Notes: generated by a model from the letters alone, not told the origin. DNA of 64,000 nt from Emiliania huxleyi CCMP1516 (GCF_000372725.1 NW_005200170.1:431722-495721); one strand, 5' to 3'. Positions 48,607 through 60,297 are shown, numbered from the stretch's first letter. Program-made: numbers and translations.

Positions 48607-49767
48607 GCGACGAAGCTGGTCATCAGGGCCATCGAGGAGCTGGCACCCAAGAGCAAGGCGACGCCGCGCAAGGAGGGCTTCAAAATGGCGGCCGCGCTTG
48701 AGACACCGATCGAGTTTGACCCGACGGCCGGCTGGTCCGGCGACTGCGGCCTGGTCGACATCATCTCGCCGGACTCGTTCGTGCACGTGCTGTCGTTCAC
48801 CGACCACCACACGCGCGCCGTCTGGACGGAGCTCGTCTGCAAGTCTTTCCGTGCCTTGCGCGGCGAGCCCACGCTCTGGGCCTCGCTGCGCCTCTCCGAC
48901 TCGACGCGCCGCAGGTACGTCTCAGAAGACAAGCGCAAGCTTGGCCCGTGGAAGTGCAAGGCGGAGCACTGGGCCAACATCGTCGCCTCGAAGGCGTCGT
49001 GCCTCACTGCGCTCGACCTGAGCGGCAACGACAAGGCGCCGCTCACCGCGCTCAAGGCATGCCTGCGCGCTGCGCCGCAGAACCTCCGCTCGCTCGATCT
49101 CGACGGCGTCGCCTCGGCCAACATCAAGACGCTCGCAGAGATCGAGCGCTTCACCGAGCTCGAGACGCTCTGTCTCAACTGTTCTCACCCGAAGGACGGC
49201 TTCGGCGACGAGGGCGAGAGCGTCATACGGCTCGTCAAGGGTCTCCCGCGGCTGCAGCTGCTTCGCGTGCAGCCCTTCACGGCTTTTGGCTCCTTCCTCG
49301 GCGATTGGGACTTTGTCGCTGGAATCAAAGAGTTTCGCGACGAGCACCTGGCGCGCTGTGCGCAGTTCGGCGTAAACCCTTACCGGGAACCGAGCGGCTC
49401 GGGCTTCGAGGACGAGGACGAGGACGAGTACGTCTCCAACGAAGTGCTCGCCGGCCAGGCTCGCCTCAAGCGGCTGCAGGAAGCGCTTCCTCGCTGCTGC
49501 CGGCTGACCAACTCGGGCTACCTGTCGGGCTACTTCCTCACATACCGGTGGGGCGAGCCGCCAACCGACGAGCCGGTGTGGCACGTGTGGTACTCGGAAT
49601 TGTACAAGCGCATGACCGAGCCGGGCGCGAAGCGCGGCACCAGCTACCTGCAGTGCGGCCCGCTGGAGGAGGGCGAGGCTCGACGCCACAAGACGTACGG
49701 AGAGTGGCTCTCGGCGAACAAGCCAACCGAGGCGCTCAAGCCGGCGGGCCCCGTCATCTCGACGTGA
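48607..49767 (+). CDS. F-box/leucine-rich-repeat-like protein
   Basis: Read from the exon start at 48607 (first ATG 48685). 'LVIRAIEELAPKSKATPRKE' precedes an F-box-like segment ('LVDIISPDSFVHVLSFTDHH' + TRAVWTELVCKSFRALRGEPTLW), then LRR-type lines: 'CLTALDLSGNDKAPLTALKA', 'NLRSLDLDGVASANIKTLAE', 'LETLCLNCSHPKD' and 'GLPRLQLLRVQPFTAFG'. An acidic loop (FEDEDEDEYVSNE) and a WxVWY-type C-terminal region follow. The fold suggests a substrate receptor of an SCF ubiquitin ligase. If the start is 48685 the protein has 360 residues. Confidence 0.7.
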   Translation, partial: ATKLVIRAIEELAPKSKATPRKEGFKMAAALETPIEFDPTAGWSGDCGLVDIISPDSFVHVLSFTDHHTRAVWTELVCKSFRALRGEPTLWASLRLSDSTRRRYVSEDKRKLGPWKCKAEHWANIVASKASCLTALDLSGNDKAPLTALKACLRAAPQNLRSLDLDGVASANIKTLAEIERFTELETLCLNCSHPKDGFGDEGESVIRLVKGLPRLQLLRVQPFTAFGSFLGDWDFVAGIKEFRDEHLARCAQFGVNPYREPSGSGFEDEDEDEYVSNEVLAGQARLKRLQEALPRCCRLTNSGYLSGYFLTYRWGEPPTDEPVWHVWYSELYKRMTEPGAKRGTSYLQCGPLEEGEARRHKTYGEWLSANKPTEALKPAGPVIST

Positions 49768-50399
49768 GAGCCTCGGCTCGTGCTGCCTGACGGGGCTTGC
49801 GCATCTCGAGTCATTCTCCGAGCTGCTCGTTGGGACGTTGCGTTGGGGAGCGAACATGCGTGTGGAGCGGCAGCGGGGCTGCGGAGCGTACACTCACGAA
49901 CACGTCGCACGCACGCCACGCCCCTGGCCTGCTGTGGCCGCGGCCCGCAGTGCGCCAGCGGCAAGCGCGAGCGAGTGCTGAGTTGTGCAGACACTGACGT
50001 GACAGCGCTGACATCCTATCTGCTATCATGCATCCGCGCCATCTGCCCCCCCGCCCTCTGAGGACTTTGTCTTTGTACTTTGAGAGCTCTCCGGACTGGG
50101 ACTCCAACGCGCGCAACGGACCACGCCCCGCGCGCGACTCGCTCGTGTCTCTTTTGTACTGGATGGTGCGCGCCCACAGCGCCACGGGCGCTTGTGTCCT
50201 GTGCGTGCTGTGAGTGTTAGCGCCTGTGAGCGGCCTGTGTTTCGAGTTCGTTTGACAGATGACACAAAATTTGCAATGGGTCGACTGTGTTGAGCGCGTC
50301 GAGTTCAGCCACCGTCCCAGCGCAGCTGCAGCCCCAGCCGTGCCAGCGCCGCCTATAGGTGTGACAGCCAGCGGGCTGAGAGCATGCCACGCACAGAAC
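49768..50399. other. Intergenic between convergent genes, no gene seen
   Basis: About 630 bp. Short ORFs only, none with recognisable content. C-run at 50398-50430 marks the edge of the next gene. Confidence 0.5.
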
Positions 50400-53300
50400 C
50401 CTCCCCCCTCCCCCCCTCCCCCCCGCCCACCTCGAGCCTCTGCGACGAATCGTTTGGCTCTGTCGGCCGCAACGCGAGCAGGAGGCGCCGCAGGGGCACC
50501 GCGCCGCCGCCCGCCGCTCCATTGACCGCAACGAGCAGCTTCGCCGCCTGCTCCTCGTCCGGAGGCGGATCGCACACGCGGCAGAGGGCGAGCCGCAGCG
50601 CGCGCGCGTCGTAGTGCCGATCCAGGTGCGCCTACTCTCGGGCAGTCTCGGATAGTCTCTCGGGGTAATCTCGGGTAATGTCAGCGCGAAGTAGCGCCGG
50701 ACAGGATGCGCCCGGAGCATTAACACGGGGGTCGGGGGGGGCGGGGGGGGGGCGGGAATTGGTCTCGCGCATTATGTTCCGAGGCGCCGCGCGAACGCAC
50801 GTTCTCGGGTGCTGCTTGGAGCACAAGGATGCGTTACTGTCTGACGTGCCCTCCACATCTAGAGAGCGTGTGCCTCCCGAAGCAATGCGCCGCCCCCCCT
50901 CGCGGTCGACGTCGGCGCGGCGGCGGCGGCGGCGGCCGCCGCCGCCGCCTCGACTCGCAGCTGCAGGTCGCCGCCCGCGGCGGCGGCGGCCGTTGCGGCG
51001 GCGGCGGCGGCGGCGCGCGGCGAGAGCACACCGAGGACTGCGAGGTGGCTGTGAGTGAGCCGCGTCCCTTCGAGCGCCCGTCCGAGCCACGCCGCCCGCT
51101 CCGCCTCGCGCTCCTCCCTGACGGCGGCTCGGAGCGACCCCTGCAGGGCCCGCCGGGAGGCGCGTGGGAGTAACGACATGAGAGGTTTGCGAGCTGACTG
51201 GCTTGTGGCTCACGCCTGCGGGTCCGCCGAGAGGAGCGTCTCGTCTAGCTGGTTCATGAAGTCGTTCGACTGCCAGAGAGCGGGCCCGCACGTGCCGATG
51301 ATCTCATACACGGCACCGACGTCCTCGGCGCGCCTCAGCCGCTTCTCGAGCCGCGCGAGCAGCGTGAGCGCCGCAGCGTCAAGCGTGCTGACGCCGCCGC
51401 CGCAGAGAGTGTGGTCCCACAGCCGCAACAGCGTGGGTGTGGGCAGCACGTTGGTGAAGAGGCAGAGGAACCTGGTGGTAGAAATGAGGACGCAATCACC
51501 ACGCGAGGAGGACGCAGCGGCTGGCCGAGAAGCGGAGGGACCACTGCGACGCCAAGATCTCGACTATATCTCGACTATATCTCGACTATATCTCGGCTAC
51601 ATCTCGGCTAGCGGAGGGACCACTGCGACGCCAAGATCTCGACTATATCTCGACTATATCTCGGCTACATCTCGGCTAGCGGAGGGACCACTGCGACGCC
51701 AAGATCTCGAGCGGGACCTGAGAGGGGTCAGTCGTCCGCACGTCAGAACATGCCGCGTCACTCGTCCGGACTTCGCGCGCGGCGGTCGGGCGGGGCCTCG
51801 ATCCGCTGGAAGTGGGCGTGCAGCTCGGGCAGCGCCGCCTTGAACAGCGTCGCGAAGGCGCGCGTGTCGATCGAGAGACCTGCTCGCAGACTGCCGCGTC
51901 ACAGCTCTCCCGCCCACGGCTCTCGGGCTCACCGGCGAGTCTGTCGGGCGGCCCGTCATCTGCAGGGTGTAGCAGTCGGGCAGCACGCTGCGGCAGATTG
52001 CGTCGAGCAGCCAGAAGGCTCCCTCCTCCCCCGCCTATCGCTCCACCAGTCCATCCGTCAGAGAGGCTGCTCCTTGGCTGTCCGAATGCGCCCGCCTCGC
52101 CCCGCGCCACAAGCAGCAGCATCGCGGCCACGAAGTTGAGCGACTGGCAGTAGCCGACGGCGGGGTCGTGGACGGCGTACGCGAGGAGCACGCGCCTGGT
52201 CACGGAAAGGTCATGGAAAGGTCATGGAAAGGTTGTGGAAAGGTGGAGAGGTCATGGAAAGGTCATGGAAAGGTCATGGAAAGGTTGTGGAAAGGAAAGG
52301 TCATGGAAAGGTCGTGGAAATGGAAGGCCGTGGGAAGGCCGTGGGAAGGTCGTGGCGTGTCATGGAAGTGTCTCGAGTGGCGGCAAGGCGCGGGGCGCAC
52401 GCCTCAGCGCCGCGCGCGCAGGCCCGCTGCGCCGGAAGAGCGGGTGGGTGGGGAAAGTGCGCGGCAAGTCCGACTCCACTTGCTTTGCGTCGGGCAGCGC
52501 CGCGGCGGAGGTCATCTCGACGAGCGTGGCGTAGCTGCGCTGCGCGGTGTGCATGCGGCGGGCGGCGCCGGTCGCGCTCAGCCACAAGTGAGGCCGCGCC
52601 TGAGAATAGTGCGGCTGTGAGTAGTGCAGCTGTGAATGGGCGCTCCGCCACACGTGAGGCCGCGCGCCTGGGGTTGGGGTCGGGGTGCCGGGGTCAGGGT
52701 CGGGGTCAGGGTTTAGGGTCGGGGGGGGGTGGGGGGGGGTCAGGGGCCAGAGCTCGGGGTAGCTACGAGTGGCGGTGACGCCTCGGGAGGGACTCGAGAC
52801 ATCCGCGACCGGCCGAGCGCCACGACCCACGGAGGCAGCCTGCCGCCCCACGCGCTGCCGCGCACCGCCGCCGCCCACCTCTCCCTCCACAGCTTGAGGT
52901 CGGCCTGGCTGAGGCGGTGGCTCGCGCGGTACGCCTGTTCACGGCCCGAGACCTGTGAAAGCGCCGCCTGCTGCTTGAGGGACGGTGGCTCGCGCGGCGC
53001 CTCGGCGTGAGCCTCCCGCACGCAGAAGCCGTACTCGTCGAGCGTCTCGTCAAACGTCTCCTCCACCGTCTCCACCCCCCCGCCTAAGGGGCGGCTCCGA
53101 CAAGGCTCAGGGGAGGTTCCTCCTCCTAGACCGTCTCCTCGCCCTCGCCCGCGCCCGCGCCGCCGCCGCTACCTGCGGCACCGCCGTCGGCGCCGCCTCC
53201 AGAGGCTGAAGCGCGAGCCACCACGGCCGCTGCCGGCCCGCCCCCCTCCCCTCCTCCTCCCTCCTCGCCGCCCTCCCAAGAAGCGGTCGAGACGAGGAGG

Positions 53301-54961
53301 GGCGAGGAAGGCAGCGCCGCCCCCGCCGCCCCACCGCCCTCCTCCTCCTCCGCCACCTCGCCCGCCGTCGCCCGCCGCTCGTCCCGTACTCTCCTCATCG
53401 CCTCCTGCACCTGGCGCGTGCTGTCCGCACCCTCCGCCGCATACTCGACCGCGGAAGGTGCGCCGCTACACTCGCCGCCCGCCTCGTCGATCGCCGACAG
53501 CTCACCTCCACTCCCTCCTCCGTCGCTGCCTCCGCCTCCGCTGCCTCCGCCTCCGCCGCCTCCGCCGCCTCCGCTGCCTCCGCTGCCACCGCCTCCGCCG
53601 CCTCCGCCGCCTCCGCCGCCTCCGCTGCCTCCGCCTCCGCCGCCTCCGCCGCCTCCAGCGCCGGCAGCGGCACCGTTCCCTCCCCCGCACGCGGCGCCGC
53701 CGTGCGACGCGTCGCTCAGCGCCCACAACGTCATCGTCACGACGGCAAAGGCGCCCTCGCCCACCGACGCGGCCCCCGTCCCGCCCGCGCCGTCAACGCC
53801 GCCGCCGCCGCCGCCGCAACCGCCGCCACAACCGCCCGCCGCCCGCTCGGCTGCCGCTCCGCCTCCGTTCGCCTCCGCCGCCCGCGCCCGCAGCGCGGCG
53901 GTGGCGCCGCTCTTCGCGGCGCGGCGAGGCGTCGCCTGCCTCGGGGGGCAGCACTTCATCCATGAGGGAGCGAGGGTCGGACGCGTCTGCTCATTGGGGA
54001 CGAGAGCCTGCGAGTGGTGCTGCCCCGGGCGAGGGACGGCCGCAGCGGCGCAGCGGCCACCCCTCCCGGCCTCCTCGTCGGCCGACCCCGCCCCCTGCCA
54101 CGCCCCGCCGCCGCCGAGGACCAGGACGACTGTGCGGTCCGTCGCGGGGCGGAGCTCGACGGCGATTCGAGCCCCTCCGACAGCTCCGCCCGCCCCTCTG
54201 CCCGCCCCTCTGCCCGCCTCCCGCCCCTCCTGCGCCTCCCGCCCCTCCTGCGCCGCCTGCGCCGCCTGCGCCGCCTGCGCCGCCTCCGCCGCCTCCGCCC
54301 CGGCCCCGGCCAGCGCGGAGGGCGGCAGCAGCGGGAGGGAGCGAGGGGCGGAGGAGGGGCGGGCGCGTGGTGCCGACGGGGTGGGCGGGCGGGCGTCAGG
54401 CACCTGCAGCGTGTGGAGGGGCGGGGGGGTGGAGAGAGGAGGGGTGAGGCGGTGCCGACGGGGCGGGCGGGCGGAGGGAAGGGGGGGTGAGGAGGCGGGC
54501 GGGAGTCGGAAGAGGACGAACCTCCCACTCGTGAACGCACGACGCGGCGGGCGGGCGGAGCGGCAGCCGCACGGAGACGGCCGCGCCGCTGCTGGCCGAG
54601 AGGTGCCTAAGAAGGAGCGCTGTGAATCAAGGGGGAAGACAACCGCCGAGTTGGCGCTGCCGGCGGAGGAGTGACTCGAGCGAGACACGGCCGATGCCCA
54701 CGCACTCCGCCTATTCAGTGAGCTGAGGAGTCATCCACGAGTTGCTCAGACACGGCCGATGCCCACGCCCTCCGCCTCGGGGACGGAGACGCCGCCGCCG
54801 GCGGCAGGGGGCGGGGAGAGCGCCGCCGGGGAGGGGGAGGAGGGGGAGCCGGGGCTGCTGTAGCTGCCGCACGCGGGCGGCGGTGCCGTGCGCATCAGCA
54901 TCAGCTCGAGGGTGGGCTCGCCTAATCGGAGCGCGCCGAACGAGGTGTGAGCTGACGCCAC
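50400..54961 (-). CDS. TBC-domain Rab GTPase-activating protein (multi-exon)
   Basis: TBC pieces appear in order on the minus strand: 'DLKLWRERWAAAVRG' (near 52890); 'LVEMTSAAALPDAKQVESDL' + PRTFPTHPLF (52430-52560) with the catalytic Arg of the I/V-x-x-D-x-x-R motif; 'VLLAYAVHDPAVGYCQSLNF' + VAAMLLLV (52090-52200) with the Gln finger (Y-C-Q); 'EGAFWLLDAICRSVLPDCYT' (51960-52030); 'DTRAFATLFKAALPELHAHF' (51790-51860); 'WFLCLFTNVLPTPTLLRLWD' (51395-51470). Downstream exons add a charged helix (near 51100) and 'EEQAAKLLVAVNGAAGGGAV' (50500-50560). Upstream, 53126-54688 is a Gly-rich low-complexity exon region and 54746-54961 holds 'GALRLGEPTLELMLMRTAPP'. TBC proteins switch off Rab GTPases on membranes; both catalytic residues are present. 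Most exon limits are unresolved. Confidence 0.72.
51531..51715 (-). repeat. Triplicated exon end within the TBC gene
   Basis: 'agcggagggaccactgcgac' + gccaagatctcga occurs at 51531, 51610 and 51678, separated by 'ctatatctcga'-type repeats. On the minus strand each codes LEILASQWSL. Only one or two copies can be exon. Confidence 0.8.
52199..52375. repeat. Minisatellite 'ggtcatggaaa' in a TBC intron
   Basis: About 15 imperfect copies of ggtcatggaaa/ggtcgtggaaa between two TBC exons. Confidence 0.85.
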
Positions 54962-55248
54962 CCCTTCCGCATCACCGCATCACGGCTCGGAGGGCGGTTC
55001 GCCGCCACTGGGCACTCTCCACCAAGAGCGGTGCCGGCAGCTCGGCATCGACCCGCCGCCCTCTCCTCCGCCCTCGCCGCCCTCTCCTCCGCCGCCCTCT
55101 CCTCCGCCCTCGTGCCACCAACGCGGTGTGGCCGCCTCGGCGTCGCACGCGCGCCCGTCGCCGCAAAGCAGCCGCACGTGCCACCAGCACCTGTTCGCGG
55201 CTGGAGGCGTGGCGAGAGGGGAGCTTGGAAGTGCGGCCCCCTAGCGTG

Positions 55249-57477
55249 CTATCCAGCGCCAGCAGTTAGCTGATGCGGCGGCGTCGAGCCTCGTGGCGCC
55301 CGCCGCGAGCGCGCCCGGCGTGCGAGGCGCCTCGAGTGCCGAAGCAGCCTAAGGGGGAGGCCCGCTCCGAGCAGGTCCATGGAAGGGTCCCGAAAGAGTG
55401 TCGCTGTCGAAGGCTTGGACGGCGCCGCGGCGAGAGCGGCCAGCACGGAGGAGCCGTCGCCCCTCGGCGCAGTACTCAGCAGCGGCGCGATCGACGTCGG
55501 CAGGAGCTCTAGATGTAGCAGAGCAGCGGGCGAGACGGCCGCCATCTCGTGCAGCGCCTAGGGCGGCGGCAGAAGGTCGACTCGCCGCGTGGCCGGCGAG
55601 CCCGTGGCCGGCGAGGCGCGACCACTGCGGCAAGAGAAGAGAAGAGAAGAGAAGAGAAGTGAGCCGCGGGGCCGCGCCTGCACTGACGCGCTGTTGTGCT
55701 CGCGCAACGGCCCGCCGCTCGCTTGCGCAACCATCTCCGCGAGCGAGGGGAGGCGGCGCAGGAAGGAGGCGATGCCTAGGCAGACCTCGAGACGGGTGGC
55801 GAGGGCGCGCGATCACAGGGCGGCGGCAGCGAGGAGGCGATGCCGGAAGGGCGGGCCCCGCCCGGCTGAGCCACAGCACGTCTCCCGCCTCCTCCGGCAG
55901 CGCCTCCGCCGCCGCCGCCGCCGCCTCCGCCTCCGCCGCCGCCGCCGCCGCCTCCGCCTCCGCCGCCGCCGCCTCCGCCGCCGCCGCCTCCGCCGCCGCC
56001 GCCGCCGCCTCCGCCTCCGCCGCCTCCGCCGCCGCCCCCACCTCCGCCGCCCCTGCCGCCGCCCACCGCACCGCCAGCGGCGGCGCCTCCTCTTGCGCCA
56101 GCGGCGGAGACGTCTCCGTTTCTGTGCTGCCGGCCGGTGCGGAGCTCTTGGCCGGGCGGCGGCTGCTCGCCCGCCGTCCTGCTGCGCTCCTTTGGCGGCA
56201 CGAGAGGCGCCAGCGACAGAGGCGCCGCGACGAATGCGCCGCCGTGCCTCGGTTGGCCGTGCCTCGCCTGGCCGTGCCTCGACGCGAGGAGCAGGCTGCC
56301 TGCCCCCGCGGCGGCGGAGGCGGAGGCGGGCAGCGCGCTGTGCGGCGGCAGGGCGGGCGGTGGCTGCGGCGGCGGAAGCGACGCGGTGGGTGCGAAGTCG
56401 AGGGGAGGAGGGTGTGTGGCTCCTCCCTCCGCCCCGCCCCCGCACCCCCTCTCCGAGAGCGGGACGATGTGCGGACTCCTGCTCCGCTCCTCTGCCACCC
56501 GCTCCTCGGCCACCCGCTCCTCCAGCACCCACCACTCCTCGTCCCGCAGCTCCTCGCCTGCGCCGGACGCGTCACGGACGTGTCTCGGACGTGTCTCGGA
56601 CGCGTCACGGACGTGTCTCGGACGTGTCTCGGAGGGGGGCGGATCCTCCTCGCGCAGCTACTCGCCTGCAAGGGCTCGCGGCCCCGCCGGGCTTGGCTGC
56701 AGCCATGGGTCCGCCTCCGCCTCCGCCTCCGCCGCTGCGGCGAGCGCTGCAGCCACAGCCTCCTCCCTCTCCTCCTCCTTCTCCTCCGCCGCCGCCTCCG
56801 CCCCCTCGTCCGCCCCCTCCCCTCCCCTCTCCTCCGCTCTCTCCGCGCCGCCGTCCGCGCCGCCGTCCGCGCCGCCGCTCGAGGCGGCGACAGAGGACAA
56901 CGCGGGCGATGACGCGGGCGATGCCGCGGGCGATGCCGCCGCCTCTCCGCCGCCGCCGCCGCCAGCCGTCTCCGCGCGAGGCTGCGGCGCCGCGCCTGCC
57001 CTCCCCGCCACGCTCGCCTCCGCGTCTCGCCGCGCGTCGAAGGGTCGCCCCTCCCCGGCGGGTCCGCCCGCCGCCTCGCCGCCCGCCGCCTCGCCACCCG
57101 CCGCCTCGCCGCCCGCCGCCTCGCCGCCCGCCGCTGCGCCGCCCGCCGCCTCGCCGCCCGCCGCCTCGCCGCCCGCCGGTGCGCCGCCGGTGCGGTCCGG
57201 GCGGGGGGGAGTCCGCGCCTCGTCCGGGAGGCCGACAGGTAAGGGGTAGGGTTCGGGTACTGTGGGGGTAGGGGAGATAGTCCGCGCCTCGTCCGGGAGG
57301 CCGGAGGGCGGGGGAGGGAGGCCGAGGGCGGCGAGGGCGGAGAGGGGGGTCGCCGCGCGGGGAGGCGTCGAGATCGGGGGCGGCGCCGGGCGCGGCGTCA
57401 TCCCCAGCGCCGCCAGAGCCGCGAGGGGTGGCTGCGACGCCTTCTGCGGCGGGGGAGCGTGACGGGCGGCAACACGC

Positions 57478-57521
<44 letters not shown>

Positions 57522-58475
57522 CCAGATAGGCGCCTGGAGCGCCGCCGGCCGCGGCCCATCCTGCAGCAGCGGCTGCGGCGCCTCTGCCGAGGCGGAGGCG
57601 GCGGCGGCGGCGCTGGCGGCGGAAGTGGCTGTGCCAAAGGCGGCGGGTGTGGTGCCTGCCGCCTTCTTGAGCTGCGCCAGGAGGCTGGTTGCGGCGGACC
57701 AGCCTCGCTCCGCCGCACGGCCACGCCCCTCGCACCCTCCCCTCCCCGCCACCCTGCCGCCCGCGCCGCCCGCCACCTCGCCGCCCACGGTGCCGCCCGC
57801 GCCGCCCCCGTCTTGCGGGCCGGGAGCGCTGCTGTGCGCAGTTCGCCTGCGCTGCTCGTCGTCGCCGCACGGCTCCTCAGACACAACCTCGAAGCCGCCG
57901 CTCGTGCGCGCCTCGCGGCTCGCCGCCGGCCTTTCCTCCCCCTCTCCTCCTCCCCCTCCCCCCCCTCCTCCTCCTCCTCCCCCTGGATCGTCCCCGCCGA
58001 CAGCGCGGCTGCTGCCTCCGGCGACAGCGCCCTCTCCCGCGCCGCCCGCACCACCGCCGCCGAGCCGGCTGCGCAGCCAGCCCGTCGCGCTCGTGAGCGT
58101 CTGCTGCAGCTGCGGAGGCAGCGGAGGCGGCGCGCCGTCTGCGGGCGGCGGAGCCTGCTCGGCCGCCCGCGCCGCCTGAAAGACGACGGTGCGCCCGTCC
58201 TGCAGGCCGCCGTCGGCGCGGAGCGTGCCGTCTCGCTTAAGCACGTCGACCACCTTTGCACCGCGTGCCACGCTCACGCCGTTCACCGAGAGGATCGTGT
58301 CTCCCGGCTGGAGCTTGCCGTCCGCTGCGGCAAGGCCGTCTGCGTCCAGCCGCACCACCCGGTTGGCGTCGTTGAGGTGCAGGCCGAAGCGAGCGCCGGG
58401 GCAGATCGTCAGCCGGACGGTGTACGCGTGCTGCTGGAGCGTCGCGCCAGCCGCGCTTGACTCCGAGGCGGCCAT
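55249..58475 (-). CDS. PDZ-domain protein with long low-complexity tail, possibly continuous with the TBC gene
   Basis: Start ATG at 58475 (MAASESSAAGATLQQHAYTV). Residues 18-100 form a PDZ domain: 'VRLTICPGARFGLHLNDANR', 'GKLQPGDTILSVNGVSVARG' and VVDVLKRDG...RTVVFQA. Then 'LTSATGWLRSRLGG' and 'WSAATSLLAQLKKAAGT', two similar amphipathic helices, and short motifs 'LAALAALGMTP' and 'LSALAALGLPP' in Pro/Gly-rich sequence, with a (PAAGGE)n array at 57065-57185 and polyGly at 55915-56040. Open to 56658 in this frame; later exons such as 'ALLHLELLPTSIAPLLS' (55430-55530) are in other frames. No stop-start boundary separates it from the TBC exons on the same strand, so a single PDZ-TBC gene of about 8 kb is plausible. 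Confidence 0.6.
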
Positions 58476-58654
58476 CGGAATGGGCAAACCGGCCGATAGC
58501 TGCTAGCAAGCAGCCAGAGTCGATCGAAGAAGAATTTACCCCACCGCAAAGCACGAAAAAACCCGGAGAGTTTCAAGTGAGTCCTGCAGCGAACAATTGG
58601 TCCCAATTGAACGAAACGGAGGACTGAGAAAAAACAAAAAGGAGAAAAACAAAC
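58476..58654. promoter_or_regulatory. Divergent promoter between the PDZ gene and the NHL/BTB gene
   Basis: 179 bp between divergent starts. AT-richer than its surroundings, with 'gaagaagaatttaccc' at about 58527 and an A-rich run just before the plus-strand ATG (gaaaaacaaaca). The 'aagaattt' piece resembles that beside the boundary repeat. Confidence 0.4.
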
Positions 58655-59845
58655 ATGGCGTCGCACTCCAGCAAGCGCTCCCGCACAAAGAGCGACGGCA
58701 CCGGCGAGGAGGAGGGCGAGCCCGCGGCAGTCGCTGCCGGCTTCGAGGCGCCCATCTTTGGCGCGCGCACCGTCGGCCAGGTCACCACGCTGGCGCTCGA
58801 GGGCGAGGACGGACTTCTGGCGTCCCTCGATCTGCGCGGCGTGAAAAGCGTTCACGCGGGTGCCTGGTTCGTCGCGACTAAGGACTCGTTGCTGCACGTC
58901 TCGGCGGCCAGGCGCGTGCGCACCGTGGCAACCTGCAAAGGCGGCCATTTCTTCGGCATCGCCACCAGCCTGGACGTCAGCGCGCTGTTTGTGTCGGACA
59001 TCGGCAACCACAAGATCCGGCGGGTGGAGGTGGCGACGGGCGCGGTGACTACGCTCGCGGGCAGCGGCGCCAGGGGCAGCGCTGATGGCGTGGGCGACGC
59101 GGCGCAATTCAAAAACCCAATTATCCTTTCCGTCAGCGCCGACGGCAGCACCCTCTCGATCTGCGACAACGGCGGCCTCCGCCAGGTCTGCGTGGCGGCA
59201 CCTCCTCCTCCCTCCTTCGCGCCGCTCGTGGTTCCGCCCTCCACCTTCTTCGCCGACATGGGGAAGATGTGCGGCGACGCTACTCTGCCCCAGGGCATGG
59301 TCACTTTCCTGGTCGGCGACGACGAGGAGCGCTACGAGCACGTCACAAAGGCCATCCTCTGCGTGCGGTCCGTGTTCTTTCGGACAATGTTTGGCATCGG
59401 CATGAAGGAGCGCGACGCTGCCGAGGTCACGGTGCCCAATGCCGACCTCGCCAGCTTCACCGCCCTCGTCCGCTACCTCTGCACCGACCAGCTCGACCTC
59501 GGCGAGGGGGAGGGCGAGCAGGCGCGGCGCGCGCTCGTGCTGCGGCAGCTGGCGCAGATGTACCAGGTGCCGCGCCTCGAGCTGCTCTGCGCGCAGGCGC
59601 TGCAGGAGCGCGTCGGACCGGCGAGCGCCGTGCCGCTGCTGGAGGCGGCGCACACGACGGGCGACGGGCGGCTCCTCGCGCAGTGCCGCCGCTTTGTGGC
59701 CGACCACGCCGCCGAGGTGCGCGCAAGCGGCGGCGTGGAGCAGCTGCGCGACCTGGGCGTGGCCAAGGGGCTGCTCGGCGACGCGCTCGACCAGGTGGCG
59801 GAGCTGGAAGGCGCGATGCGCGCGCTCCGCGTCGCGAAGGATTAA
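58655..59845 (+). CDS. NHL-repeat / BTB (POZ) protein
   Basis: Single exon, 396 residues, start MASHSSKRSRTKSDGTGEEE. Residues about 75-170 show NHL/beta-propeller-type strands ('HFFGIATSLDVSALFVSDIG' + NHKIRRVEVATGAVTTLAG and 'LSVSADGSTLSICDN'). A BTB domain follows (about 210-310): 'GMVTFLVGDDEERYEHVTKA' + ILCVRSVFFRTMF and 'VPNADLASFTALVRYLCTDQ', with a BACK-like helical tail (310-396). BTB proteins act as substrate adaptors of Cullin-3 ubiquitin ligases. The propeller part is shorter than usual: two or three blades. Confidence 0.85.
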   Translation: MASHSSKRSRTKSDGTGEEEGEPAAVAAGFEAPIFGARTVGQVTTLALEGEDGLLASLDLRGVKSVHAGAWFVATKDSLLHVSAARRVRTVATCKGGHFFGIATSLDVSALFVSDIGNHKIRRVEVATGAVTTLAGSGARGSADGVGDAAQFKNPIILSVSADGSTLSICDNGGLRQVCVAAPPPPSFAPLVVPPSTFFADMGKMCGDATLPQGMVTFLVGDDEERYEHVTKAILCVRSVFFRTMFGIGMKERDAAEVTVPNADLASFTALVRYLCTDQLDLGEGEGEQARRALVLRQLAQMYQVPRLELLCAQALQERVGPASAVPLLEAAHTTGDGRLLAQCRRFVADHAAEVRASGGVEQLRDLGVAKGLLGDALDQVAELEGAMRALRVAKD

Positions 59846-60297
59846 GCAGCGCGCGCATCGCGCCTTGCAAGGGCCGGTGAGCACCATTGGAGAGAGAGAG
59901 ACTCTTCTTGCACATTGGTGAGTTTTAATTCTATTTTTTTGCCGGGAGTCGCTTACCCTACGGCTTAGGCGGCTTCCCGTGGCGTACCTGTTTAGTGCGA
60001 GTGCGCGCAAATTCCGTGCCCAGTGTCGTTTGATTGATTGATAGGAAGGCGGCTTAATCAAATTCTTTTTTGCACGACACTGAACAGACAACGTGTGAGT
60101 GTTAGAGTTGTTTGGTATTGCCCAAAAGACGAAAGAGGGATGGGGCTTGGGGGTAGGGGGAGGAGGACAGGGTCCACACCTGCACGAGCAGGATTTTGGA
60201 AGGAAATCAGGGGATAGAGACAACAGACTCGCAGCGGGTATTCCATTCTTTTTTTTCTCGGACGCCTCTTCGATCGGCGCCCGATCCACCTTGTGGC
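59846..60297. repeat. Intergenic with a boundary-repeat copy and a dispersed repeat
   Basis: 59968-60030 ('ggcggcttcccgtggcgtac' ... 'ccgtgcccagtgtcg') is a diverged copy of the 38911 element. 60130-60205 ('gaggacagggtccacacctg' + cacgagcaggattttgga) is the reverse complement of 43770-43830. No gene seen. Confidence 0.7.

Noticed and set aside
53418-54674. 418-codon plus-strand Pro-rich ORF opposite the TBC gene
   Set aside because: Mirror image of the Gly/Ala-rich minus-strand low-complexity region; no domain on the plus strand. The minus reading is only slightly better supported.
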